Below, piece by piece: positions 8,702-17,800 of a stretch of DNA of 64,000 nucleotides; the first letter of the stretch is position 1, and every line of letters starts with the position of its first letter. The notes below the pieces were generated by a model. The model did no database searches, was not told the DNA's origin, and saw only the letters and a program-made list of their open reading frames with translations. The stretch is taken from positions 1 to 64,000 of the forward strand of contig NZ_RCVJ01000088.1 of the NCBI RefSeq assembly GCF_003667505.1, in the 5' to 3' direction. The stretch comes from Micromonospora sp. BL4 (GTDB lineage Bacteria > Actinomycetota > Actinomycetes > Mycobacteriales > Micromonosporaceae). The position numbers and the translations under genes were made by a program.

Positions 8702-10174
8702 ATGAGCACAGCCGGAACGGACCTCGAAGCTCTCACCGCCGCCCTGCGCGCCGCCATCGGCGCGGATCGGGTGATCAGCGACCGACAGCAGCTGCGCACC
8801 TACGAGTGTGACGGGCTGGCCCAGTACAAGGTGGTCCCGGCCCTCGTCGCGCTCCCCGCCGACGCCGCGCAGTGCGCCGCCGTGGTTCGCGCCTGCGTCG
8901 CCGCCGACACCCCGTTCGTGGCCCGCGGCTCCGGCACTGGGCTCTCCGGAGGCGCGCTGCCGCACGCCGACGGCGTCCTGATCGTCACCTCGCAGATGCG
9001 GGAGATCCTGGAGATCGCGCCGGCCGACGAGCGGGCGGTCGTGCAGCCCGGCGTGATCAACCTGGCGGTCACCCGGGCCGCCTCCCCGCACGGCTGGTAC
9101 TACGCGCCCGACCCGTCCAGCCAGCAGATCTGCTCCATCGGCGGGAACGTGGCCGAGAACTCCGGTGGCGCCCACTGCCTGAAGTACGGCTTCACCACCA
9201 ACCACGTCACCGGCGTCGAGCTGGTCGCCCCCGACGGCGACCGGGTACGCCTCGGCGGCCGCGCGCCCGACGCCCCCGGCTACGACCTGCTCGGAGCGTT
9301 CGTCGGCTCCGAGGGCACCCTCGGCATCGCCACCGAGGTGACCGTGCGACTGACCCGGCTGCCCGAGTCGGTGCGTACGCTGCTGGCCGCCTTCGAGAGC
9401 ACCGACCAGGCCGGCGCGGCCACCTCGGCGATCATCGCGGCGGGAGTGGTGCCGGCGGCGGTGGAGATGATGGACGCGCTGGCCATCTCCGCCGCCGAGG
9501 AAGCCGTGCACTGTGGCTACCCGGCCGGTGCCGGCGCGGTGCTCATCGTCGAGCTGGACGGACCGGAGCCGGAGGTGGCCGCCCAGTTCGACCAGGTCGT
9601 ACGGCTCTGCCGGGACAACCGGGCGTTCGAGATCCGGATCGCCGCCGACGACGCCGAGCGGGCGCTGTTCTGGAAGGGCCGCAAGTCCGCGTTCGCCGCC
9701 GTGGGGCGGATCAGCCCCGACTACATCGTCCAGGACGGGGTCATCCCGCGCACCGCCCTGCCCGCCGTCCTGCGCCGCATCGGTGAGCTCTCCGCCGAAC
9801 GCGGCATCCGGGTCGCCAACGTCTTCCACGCCGGCGACGGCAACCTGCACCCGCTCGTCCTGTTCGACGCGTCCGTGGACGGGCAGACCGAACGCGCCGA
9901 GGAGGTCTCCGGCGCGATCCTCGACCTCTGCGTCAGCCACGGGGGGTCGATAACCGGCGAGCACGGCGTCGGGATGGACAAGGCGAAGTACATGCCGCGC
10001 ATGTTCACCGACGACGACCTGGACACCATGCAGTTGCTGCGCTGCGCGTTCGACCCGGCCGGCCTGGCCAACCCGGGCAAGGTCTTTCCGACGCCCCGGC
10101 TCTGCGGGGAGATCCCCGGTCGACGCAAGGGGGTCCATCCGGCGCAGGAAGCCGGCCTGGCGGAGGCGTTCTGA
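8702..10174 (+). CDS. glcD: Glycolate oxidase subunit GlcD (FAD-binding)
   Basis: FAD-linked catalytic subunit that oxidises glycolate (possibly also D-lactate) to the 2-oxo acid, passing electrons to GlcF. 490 residues. The PCMH FAD-binding domain is visible as ARGSGTGLSGGALPHADGVLIV and VQPGVINLAVTRAA. NVAENSGGAHCLKYG and GSEGTLGIATEVTVRL follow. The C-terminal FAD oxidase domain has HAGDGNLHPLVLFD and the late ITGEHGVGMDKAKYM. The start is fixed by GGAGGTG 8 bases upstream of ATG 8702. The stop TGA shares a base with the ATG of glcE, so translation is coupled. Confidence 0.95.
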   Translation: MSTAGTDLEALTAALRAAIGADRVISDRQQLRTYECDGLAQYKVVPALVALPADAAQCAAVVRACVAADTPFVARGSGTGLSGGALPHADGVLIVTSQMREILEIAPADERAVVQPGVINLAVTRAASPHGWYYAPDPSSQQICSIGGNVAENSGGAHCLKYGFTTNHVTGVELVAPDGDRVRLGGRAPDAPGYDLLGAFVGSEGTLGIATEVTVRLTRLPESVRTLLAAFESTDQAGAATSAIIAAGVVPAAVEMMDALAISAAEEAVHCGYPAGAGAVLIVELDGPEPEVAAQFDQVVRLCRDNRAFEIRIAADDAERALFWKGRKSAFAAVGRISPDYIVQDGVIPRTALPAVLRRIGELSAERGIRVANVFHAGDGNLHPLVLFDASVDGQTERAEEVSGAILDLCVSHGGSITGEHGVGMDKAKYMPRMFTDDDLDTMQLLRCAFDPAGLANPGKVFPTPRLCGEIPGRRKGVHPAQEAGLAEAF

Positions 10175-11457
10175 TGCCCACCGACGCGATCCTCGACCAG
10201 CTCCGCGCCGCCGCCGAGACCACGACCGACGGCCGGCGCCCGGACGGCTCGGAGTCGGTCCGGCCGGCCGGCGAGCACGACGTGATCGCCGGGATGCCCG
10301 CGCGCTACGTCGCCACACCCCGCGACACCGCCGGAGCCGCGACGCTGCTGCGGACGGCCGCCGCCCTCGACCTCGCGGTGACGGTCCGCGGCGCGGGCAC
10401 GAAACAGTCGTGGGGAAGCCCACCCTCGCGACTCGACCTGATCCTCGACACCACCGCGCTGGCCGGGGTGGTCGAGCACGCCGCCGGTGACCTGATCACC
10501 GTGGTCCGGGCCGGCACCCGCCTCGACGAGCTGGCCGCCACCCTGGCCGGCGCCCGCCAGCAACTCGCCCTCGACGCGCCGCTGCCCGGCGGCACCGTCG
10601 GCGGGGCGGTCGCCACCAACGCCAGCGGACCCCGCCGGATGCTCTACGGCACCGTGCGCGACCTGATCATCGGGGTCACCCTGGTCCGCGCCGACGGGGT
10701 GGTCGCGCACGCCGGCGGCAAGGTGGTCAAGAACGTCGCCGGCTACGACCTGGCCAAGCTGGTCACCGGCGCGTACGGCACGCTCGGACTGATCACCGAG
10801 TGCGCGTTCCGGCTGCACCCGCTGCCGACCGCGGTCGCGTACGTCACCCGCCGCACCGACGATCCCGCGGAGGCGGGACGGCTCGCCGGCGCCGTACGCG
10901 CCGCGCAGCTCGTGCCCACCGCGCTGGAGGTGGACGCGCCGGCCGGTGGGGGAGCGGCGGTGACGGTGCTGCTGGAGGGCACCGCCGCCGGGGTGGCTGC
11001 CCGCGCCGAGGCGACCTGCCGGCTGCTCGGCGTCGACGCCACCGCCGCCGACGAGCCTCCGGACGGCTGGGGACGGTACCCGTGGCGGGACGGCGACACC
11101 GGGCTGAAGCTGACCGCCACGCTTTCCTGCGTACCGCGACTGCTGGCCGACGCCCGGGCGGCGGCCGACCGGCGCGGTCTGCCGCTCGCGCTGCGCGGCT
11201 CGGCCGGCGTCGGGGTGCTCTACGCCGGACTGCCCGGCACGGCCGACCCGGAGCAGGTCGCCGGCCTGGTCGACGCGCTGCGCACGGCGAGCGCCGCCGT
11301 CGCCGGGCACACCGTGGTGCTCACCGCGCCCCCGCCCGTGCGGGACCGGGTGGACCTGTGGGGGCCGGTCGACGGTCTGGCGCTGATGCGCCGGGTCAAG
11401 GAGCGCTTCGACCCCGATGCCCGGCTCGCGCCCGGCCGATTCGTGGGAGGGATCTGA
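10174..11457 (+). CDS. glcE: Glycolate oxidase subunit GlcE (FAD-binding)
   Basis: Second flavin-binding subunit of glycolate oxidase, 427 residues. That is longer than the roughly 350 of the Escherichia coli protein because of extra Ala/Gly-rich stretches. The FAD_binding_4 domain is seen in VTVRGAGTKQSWGSPPSRLDLILD, LPGGTVGGAVATNASGPRRMLYG and GGKVVKNVAGYDLAKLVTGAYGTLGLITE. The end FDPDARLAPGRFVGGI is the standard GlcD/GlcE C-terminal motif. It overlaps glcD by one base and is followed one base later by glcF, a classic co-translated GlcDEF arrangement. It works at the inner membrane with GlcD and GlcF. Confidence 0.93.
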   Translation: MPTDAILDQLRAAAETTTDGRRPDGSESVRPAGEHDVIAGMPARYVATPRDTAGAATLLRTAAALDLAVTVRGAGTKQSWGSPPSRLDLILDTTALAGVVEHAAGDLITVVRAGTRLDELAATLAGARQQLALDAPLPGGTVGGAVATNASGPRRMLYGTVRDLIIGVTLVRADGVVAHAGGKVVKNVAGYDLAKLVTGAYGTLGLITECAFRLHPLPTAVAYVTRRTDDPAEAGRLAGAVRAAQLVPTALEVDAPAGGGAAVTVLLEGTAAGVAARAEATCRLLGVDATAADEPPDGWGRYPWRDGDTGLKLTATLSCVPRLLADARAAADRRGLPLALRGSAGVGVLYAGLPGTADPEQVAGLVDALRTASAAVAGHTVVLTAPPPVRDRVDLWGPVDGLALMRRVKERFDPDARLAPGRFVGGI

Positions 11458-11458
11458 G

Positions 11459-12898
11459 ATGTCCGTTCCCCAGCAGCCCGACCCCCGCGACCTGACGAGC
11501 CCCGGTCGGCCCTCCGTCCCCGCGCCGCTCTCCTCCCCGGGCGGAACGCGCCCGGCCAGTGGACCCCGTGACGTGCTCGGCCTGGCCGGCCAACCGCCCG
11601 GCGAGGGCGCGTTCGACGCGCACCACCCGCCCGCCGCCGAGCTGGTCGCGGAATGTGTGCACTGCGGGTTCTGCCTGCCCACCTGCCCCACCTACGTGCT
11701 GTGGGGCGAGGAGATGGACTCGCCGCGCGGGCGGATCTACCTGATGAAGGAGGGCCTGGAGGGCGAGCCGCTGTCCGACTCCATGGTCACCCACTTCGAC
11801 CAGTGCCTCGGCTGCATGTCCTGCGTCACCGCCTGCCCGTCCGGCGTCCGCTACGACCGCCTCATCGAGGACACCCGGCAGCAGGTCGAACGCCGACACC
11901 ACCGCGGGCCCCGGGAACGGGCGCTGCGGGCGGCGATCTTCGCGATCTTCCCGTACCCGCGGCGGCTGCGGCTGCTGCGCGGTCCGCTGCGCGCGTACCA
12001 GGCCAGCGGGGTGCGCCGGCTGGTCCAGCGGACCGGGCTGCTGCCGCGGCTGGCGCCCACCCTGGCGGCGCTGGAGTCCCTCGCCCCCCGGCTCCGCAGG
12101 GCGGCACGCCCGCCGCAGCGGGTGCCCGCGGTCGGCCCCCGGCGGGCGGTGGTCGGCATGCTCACCGGCTGCGTACAGGGTGCGTTCTTCCCCGAGGTCA
12201 ACGCCGCCACCGCCCGGGTCCTCGCCGCCGAGGGCTGCGACGTGGTCATCCTGCCCGACCGGCAGGGCTGCTGCGGCGCGCTGAGCGTGCACAACGGACG
12301 CGAGGCGGAGGCGCAGCGCTTCGCCCGCCGGATGCTCGACACGTTCGCCGCCGCCGGCATCGACTTCTTCGTGGTCAACGCGGCGGGCTGCGGCTCCACC
12401 CTGAAGGAGTACGGCGACCTGCTCCGGGACGACCCCCGGTACGCGGCGCTCGCCGCCGACTTCGCCGGCAAGGCGCGTGACCTGTCCGAACTCCTCGACG
12501 AGCTGGGCCCGGTCGCCACCCGGCACCCGCTGCCGGTGACCGTCGCCTACCACGACGCCTGCCACCTGGCCCACGCCCAGGGCGTCCGCGCCCAGCCACG
12601 CCGGCTGCTGCGCGACATCCCCGGGCTGGAGCTGCGGGAGATCGCCGACCCGGAGATCTGCTGCGGATCGGCCGGGATCTGGAACGTGCTCCACCCCGGG
12701 CCGGCAGCCGAACTCGGCGACCGCAAGGCCCGCACCGTACTGGCCACCGGGGCGCGGCTGCTCGTCACCGCCAACCCGGGCTGCCTCATGCAGGTCGCCG
12801 CCGCGGTGACCCGCGCCGGCGGCGAGATCGCGCTGGCCCACACCGCCCAGGTCCTCGACGCCTCCCTCCGCGCCCGCCCGGTGGAGGAGCTGCTGTAG
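11459..12898 (+). CDS. glcF: Glycolate oxidase iron-sulfur subunit GlcF
   Basis: Electron-transfer subunit carrying two 4Fe-4S clusters, 479 residues. The ferredoxin motifs are CVHCGFCLPTCPTY and CLGCMSCVTACPSG near residues 65-130. Two cysteine-rich CCG domains follow, with GCCGALSVHNGREAEA, NAAGCGSTLKEYG, YHDACHLAHAQGVRAQPRRLL and CCGSAGIWNV. An unusual N-terminal extension of about 55 Pro/Ser-rich residues precedes the first cluster. The ATG at 11459 follows the glcE stop by one base and has GGGAGGG upstream. The protein probably docks GlcDE to the membrane and passes electrons to menaquinone (family knowledge). Confidence 0.95.
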   Translation: MSVPQQPDPRDLTSPGRPSVPAPLSSPGGTRPASGPRDVLGLAGQPPGEGAFDAHHPPAAELVAECVHCGFCLPTCPTYVLWGEEMDSPRGRIYLMKEGLEGEPLSDSMVTHFDQCLGCMSCVTACPSGVRYDRLIEDTRQQVERRHHRGPRERALRAAIFAIFPYPRRLRLLRGPLRAYQASGVRRLVQRTGLLPRLAPTLAALESLAPRLRRAARPPQRVPAVGPRRAVVGMLTGCVQGAFFPEVNAATARVLAAEGCDVVILPDRQGCCGALSVHNGREAEAQRFARRMLDTFAAAGIDFFVVNAAGCGSTLKEYGDLLRDDPRYAALAADFAGKARDLSELLDELGPVATRHPLPVTVAYHDACHLAHAQGVRAQPRRLLRDIPGLELREIADPEICCGSAGIWNVLHPGPAAELGDRKARTVLATGARLLVTANPGCLMQVAAAVTRAGGEIALAHTAQVLDASLRARPVEELL

Positions 12899-12938
12899 GG
12901 CCGAACTCACCCACCATTCCCGAGCGTCGAGGTGACCC

Positions 12939-14795
12939 ATGTTCGACCAGTTCACAGTCGTCACCGATCCCGTCAGTGACTCCGTCGCACTCTCGGCCAT
13001 CTTCGCCGTCCTACCCCTGCTCGCCCTCTTCGTCCTGCTCGGCGTGCTGAAGGTGAAGGCCTGGCTGGCCGGGCTGATCTCGCTCGCGGTCGCGCTGGTG
13101 GTGGCGGTCGCCGTCTACGCCATGCCCGTCGGGCAGGCCGTGCTGTCGGCCACCGAGGGCGCCGCCTTCGGCTTCTTCCCGATCCTGTGGATCGTCCTCA
13201 ACGCCATCTGGGTCTACAACCTCACCGTGGAGAGCGGCCACTTCGACGTGCTGCGCCGCTCGTTCGAACGGGTCAGCCCCGACATGCGGATCCAGGCGAT
13301 CATCATCGCGTTCTGCTTCGGCGCGCTGCTCGAGGCGCTGGCCGGCTTCGGCACCCCGGTCGCCATCACCGTGGTGATGCTGATGGCGCTCGGCTTCCGC
13401 CCGATCCACGCCGCCTCGGTGGCGCTGCTGGCCAACACCGCGCCGGTCGCGTTCGGCGCGCTCGCCACCCCGGTCGTCACCCTGGCCACCGTCACCAGCG
13501 GCGTCAACGACGACTCCCGGCTCACCGTGGACACGCTCGGCGCGATGATCGGCCGGCAGACGCCGATCCTCGCGGTGATCGTACCGCTGCTGCTGGTGGC
13601 CCTGGTGGACGGACGGCGCGGTATCCGGCAGACCTGGCCCGCCGCGCTGGTCGCCGGCGTGACCTTCGGCCTGGCGCAGTTCGTCGCCGCGAACTACATC
13701 TCCGTGCCGCTGACCGACATCGTCGCCGCGCTGGTGTCGGCCGCCGCCGTCGTGCTGCTGATCCGCGTCTGGCGCCCGGTCACCCCCGCCGACCTGGGCC
13801 GCGAGCCGGAGACGGCGAAGGTGCCCGCCGCCCGCGAGCCCGCCGAGGCCGAGCTTGCCGACCCCGGCGCCGTCCGCGCCACCGCCGGCCGCCGCTCCGG
13901 TACGACCACCGCCGCCGCACCCTCGCTCGACGGCCCGGGCGGCGAGACCCCACCGGGCGACCCGCTGGTCTCCCACGACAGTCCCGGCGAGCACCGGGAC
14001 CCGGCCGACACCGGCCCGCAGCGGTCGCCCGCCCCCCGGCTCCCCGACACCCCGGCGGAGGTGCTCCGCGCCTACGCGCCGTACCTGATCATCATCGCGA
14101 TCTTCTCCATCGCCAACCTCGGTCCGGTGAAGGACGCCCTGGCGAAGGAGCCCTGGACGGTGAAGTTCGCCTGGCCGGGCCTGGACATCCTCGGTGGCAA
14201 CGGCAACCCGCTGTCGTCGGCCACGTTCACCCTCAACTGGCTGCCCGCCGCCGGCACGCTGATGATCCTCGCCGGGGTGCTCACCGCGTTGGTGCTGCGG
14301 GTCTCCGCCGGCCGGGCGCTGCGGGCCTACGGGCGCACCTACGTCGAGCTGCGCTACGCCATCGTCACGGTCATGGCGGTGCTCGCCCTGGCGTACGTGA
14401 TGAACCAGTCCGGGCAGACCAACACCCTCGGCGCGTTCCTGGCCGCCGCCGGTGGGGCGTTCGTCTTCCTCTCGGCGATCCTCGGCTGGATCGGCGTGGC
14501 GGTGACCGGCTCGGACACCTCGGCCAACGCGTTGTTCGGGGCGTTGCAGGTGGAGACGGCGGCCCGCGCCGGGCTGGACCCGGTGCTGCTGGCCGCCGCC
14601 AACTCCTCCGGCGGGGTGCTGGGCAAGATGATCAGCCCGCAGAACCTGGCCATCGCCGCCGCCGCGGTCGGCATGGCCGGCCGGGAGGGGGAGATCTTCC
14701 GCAAGGTCTTCGGCTGGAGCCTGCTCCTGCTGCTGTTCATGTGCGTGCTGGTCGCGCTCCAGGGCTCGCCGGTCCTCGGCTGGATGGTGCCCTGA
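12939..14795 (+). CDS. Lactate/glycolate permease (LctP family)
   Basis: Integral-membrane proton symporter of the L-lactate permease family (PF02652), 618 residues with about a dozen hydrophobic helices. Typical segments are AAFGFFPILWIVLNAIWVYNLTVESGHFDVLRRS, FGALLEALAGFGTPVAITVVMLMALGF, IGRQTPILAVIVPLLLVALVDG and VTGSDTSANALFGALQ. An unusual hydrophilic Pro/Ala/Glu-rich loop of about 90 residues (roughly 285-370) interrupts the helices. The position 40 bases after glcF, with malate synthase heading the operon, points to glycolate as main substrate (GlcA role), although LctP proteins often carry both glycolate and lactate. GAGGTG lies upstream of the ATG. Confidence 0.92.
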   Translation: MFDQFTVVTDPVSDSVALSAIFAVLPLLALFVLLGVLKVKAWLAGLISLAVALVVAVAVYAMPVGQAVLSATEGAAFGFFPILWIVLNAIWVYNLTVESGHFDVLRRSFERVSPDMRIQAIIIAFCFGALLEALAGFGTPVAITVVMLMALGFRPIHAASVALLANTAPVAFGALATPVVTLATVTSGVNDDSRLTVDTLGAMIGRQTPILAVIVPLLLVALVDGRRGIRQTWPAALVAGVTFGLAQFVAANYISVPLTDIVAALVSAAAVVLLIRVWRPVTPADLGREPETAKVPAAREPAEAELADPGAVRATAGRRSGTTTAAAPSLDGPGGETPPGDPLVSHDSPGEHRDPADTGPQRSPAPRLPDTPAEVLRAYAPYLIIIAIFSIANLGPVKDALAKEPWTVKFAWPGLDILGGNGNPLSSATFTLNWLPAAGTLMILAGVLTALVLRVSAGRALRAYGRTYVELRYAIVTVMAVLALAYVMNQSGQTNTLGAFLAAAGGAFVFLSAILGWIGVAVTGSDTSANALFGALQVETAARAGLDPVLLAAANSSGGVLGKMISPQNLAIAAAAVGMAGREGEIFRKVFGWSLLLLLFMCVLVALQGSPVLGWMVP

Positions 14796-14800
14796 TCCCG

Positions 14801-14859
14801 CCCGACGGTGGGCCGTCCCCGCCCGACGGTGGGCCGTCCCCGCCCGGGGACGGCCCACC
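14801..14859 (+). terminator. Operon terminator with a duplicated 5' arm
   Basis: A perfect 14-bp stem pairs 14828-14841 (GGTGGGCCGTCCCC) with 14846-14859 (GGGGACGGCCCACC) around a 4-base loop, 32 bases after the permease stop. The 21 bases 14801-14821 are duplicated exactly at 14822-14842. The same 3' arm can therefore also pair with the first copy, giving two mutually exclusive hairpins. It lies just before the convergent carboxylase stop and can serve both strands. Confidence 0.8.
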
Positions 14860-14865
14860 GGCCGG

Positions 14866-17800
14866 CTAGCGCAGACGGGACTCGATCGCGTCGATGATGC
14901 GCGGACGCAGTTCGGCGGCACGGACCACCGCGTCCACCGAGCCGACCTCGACGGCCCGCTGGATGTTGTGCACCCGGTCGAACTCGGTGGCCACCTCGCC
15001 GAGCTTCTCCGCGCGTACCGAGGAGCGCAGCTCGTCGAGCTCGGCGGTCAGCGCGGCGCGTTCGGTGCCGGCCGCGGCCGCGACCCGGGCCTCCAGGTCC
15101 CGTACGCGGGGGTCGGCGGCCGTGCGGGCGTTGACGTCACCGGCGAACACCACGGCGGCGGCGGGAGCGCCACCGAGCACCGAGGCGAACGAGCCTTCCA
15201 GCGCGAGCACCGTCATGTTCGGGTTCAGCGCCTTCGAGAACACCACGAACGCACCGCCGTGGTACCGCGAGATCACGCAGAAGACGATGGGCCCCCGGAA
15301 GTTCACGATCGCCCGGCCGATCTCGGCCCCGTACTCCAGTTGGAGCTTGCGCATCGACTCGGGTGAGCCGTCGAAGCCCGACAGGTTCGCCAGCACCACC
15401 AGCGGCCGGTTGCCGCTGGCCGCGTTGATCGCCCGCGCGGCCTTCTTCGACGACCGCGGGAACAGCGTGCCCGCGGTGTACGTGTCCGGGCCGTCGGTGG
15501 GCGGGAAGCCGCGCCGCGGCACCGATCGCGACTCGATGCCGAGCAGGCACACCGGGATGCCACCGAGGTGCACATCCTGCACCACCGCGGTCTCCGCGTC
15601 GGCCATGCCCGCCCAGCGTTCCAGCACCGGGTGGTCCTGGTCGGAGAGCGCCCGCATCACCGTGCGGATGTCGAACGGCTTCTTGCGGTCCGGGTTGGAC
15701 TCGGCGGAGAAGATCTCCCCGACGGTGCTGAACGCGCTGCCCGCCACATCGTGCGGGAAGGCGGAAATGTCGCGGTCCACCGGGTCGGTGGTGGTCGCCC
15801 GCCGGGGCGCGTCCTCGCCGGGCGCGACGTACGTGTGGTCGTAGTGCGACATCAACACGTCCCGCGCGGCGGTCAGGTTCGGCGCCCAGTACTGCGCCTG
15901 CCCGTTCGGCCCCATCACCCGGTCGTAGCCGCCGATACCGAAGTTGTCCTCGGCGGACACACCACCGGAGAAGTCGAGCGACTGCTTGCCGGTGAGCACC
16001 ATCGCCGACTCCGGCGTCATCACCAGGACGCCCTTGGTGTGCATGAGCATCGTCGCCTCGGCGTTCCAGTACGGCTGCGCGCCGACGTTGATGCCCGCGA
16101 CGACAATGTTGATCTCACCTCCGGCCTGGGTGAACTCGACGATCCGCTTGAGCGCCGCGGCCACCCAGTCCATGTTCTCCGTGCCGGAGGTCATGGAGAT
16201 TCGGGCCCCGGCGGACAGCGCCCACCACTCCAGCGGCACACCCATCCGCTCCGCCAGGTCCAGCGCGGCGATCACGCGCCGGCACTCCGGCTCCGACAGG
16301 GCGCCCAACGACTTCGTCGGATCGCCGAGCAGCACGACCCGGGTGACGCCCTGCGGATGCCGCACCGTCGGCGTGGTGACCACCCCGGCGACGATCGCGG
16401 CGCCGTTGCGCCCCTTCGGCCGGTCCACCGGCACCAGCGCGTGGTGGTCGTCGAGGTCGTGCTCGACGAAGTCACCGAGCCGGCCGGTCAACTCGTACGG
16501 GTACACCGTGTTGCGGCTGCTCGCGCGCAGCACCTTCAACCGGTACTCGTCGAGCGGTTCGACCGGCTCCACCGGCGGCGCGCCGATGGCCAGCTCGGCG
16601 CCGCCCGCGGCGTCGAACGAGATCCGCACGGCGATCTTGGTCAGCTCGCCGGTCCGCCGGTCGCGCTGCCGCGCGATGAACAGGATCTCCTCCAGCCCGG
16701 CGCCCGCGGTCGTTGGGCGCACGCGCCCGGCGATCATCTCCATCTCCTCGCGGGTCAGCTCGCTCGGCGGCCACACGTAGATGACGATCCGGTTGGTGTT
16801 GAAGCGCGTCTTCGACGGTCGCCGGGACTGGGCGCGGCGGATCGAGTCGAGGCACGCGGCGACCGCGTCCTCGGTCGTCGGCAGCGCGACCAGCCGGCCG
16901 TCGTGCTCGCGCAGCTCGGTGAGGTCACGCACCTGCGCGAACGCGACGAGGCGCTCGTCCGACCGGTTCTCCCGCGCCACGGCCTGGAAGAGGTAGACCT
17001 CCTCGTCCGACGACGGCAGCCGGGTCAGGTCGAACTTGTGCAGCCGCTCCAGCTGCATCCGCTGCGCGATGTACGGGTGCAGGCCCCGAATCAGCCGGTC
17101 CTCGGTCATCCCCTCCCCGGACGGCCGGAAGGTGAAGTGGTGGTGCATCACCGCTCCGCCACGGCCCGCCACGGTGGTGGTGAGTCGGCGCACCCCGGAC
17201 GGCAGCGGGTGCGCGCTGATGACCTCCAGCAGCGCCACCGCCATCGCGTCGAAGTCCTCCGGCTGGTTCTCCCAGCCGAGGTAGATGTCGGCGTCGACGG
17301 CGTCCTCGCCGCTCGCCAGCTCGGCGAGCCCGCGCAGCGCGCCGCCGAGCGCGTCGAAGCTGACCGCGGCGGAGACGACGCTCGAGTCCGCGCGCTCGGC
17401 GACCACGAACGCGCAGCCCGCGACCTCGCTGGTACGCACGCTGGTGAGCGCCTTGTTGCCGTAGTACCGCCGGGTCAGCACCTCCAGCATGACCGCGTTG
17501 TCGAGGTGGTCACGGACGAGCCGCTGGCCGAGCAGCCGTACCAGTGGCTCGGTGCTGCGTACCATCTCCGCGATGCGCTCGGCGCGGTCCGCCGCGTCCG
17601 GCTGCGCGTCCAGGTGACGCAGGTGCCCACGGACCTCGGCGTAGACGCGGGCGCGGTTGCGGCGCAGCAGGGGCTGGGCGAACCAGGCGAACACCACACC
17701 ACGGGCGAGGTCGGCGACCGAGGGGAAGCGAACCTGGGTCGCCGCCACCAGCCGCTCCAGCGCGAGACCGGCGGGCTCGCGCAGTGTCTCGTCCGGCGGG

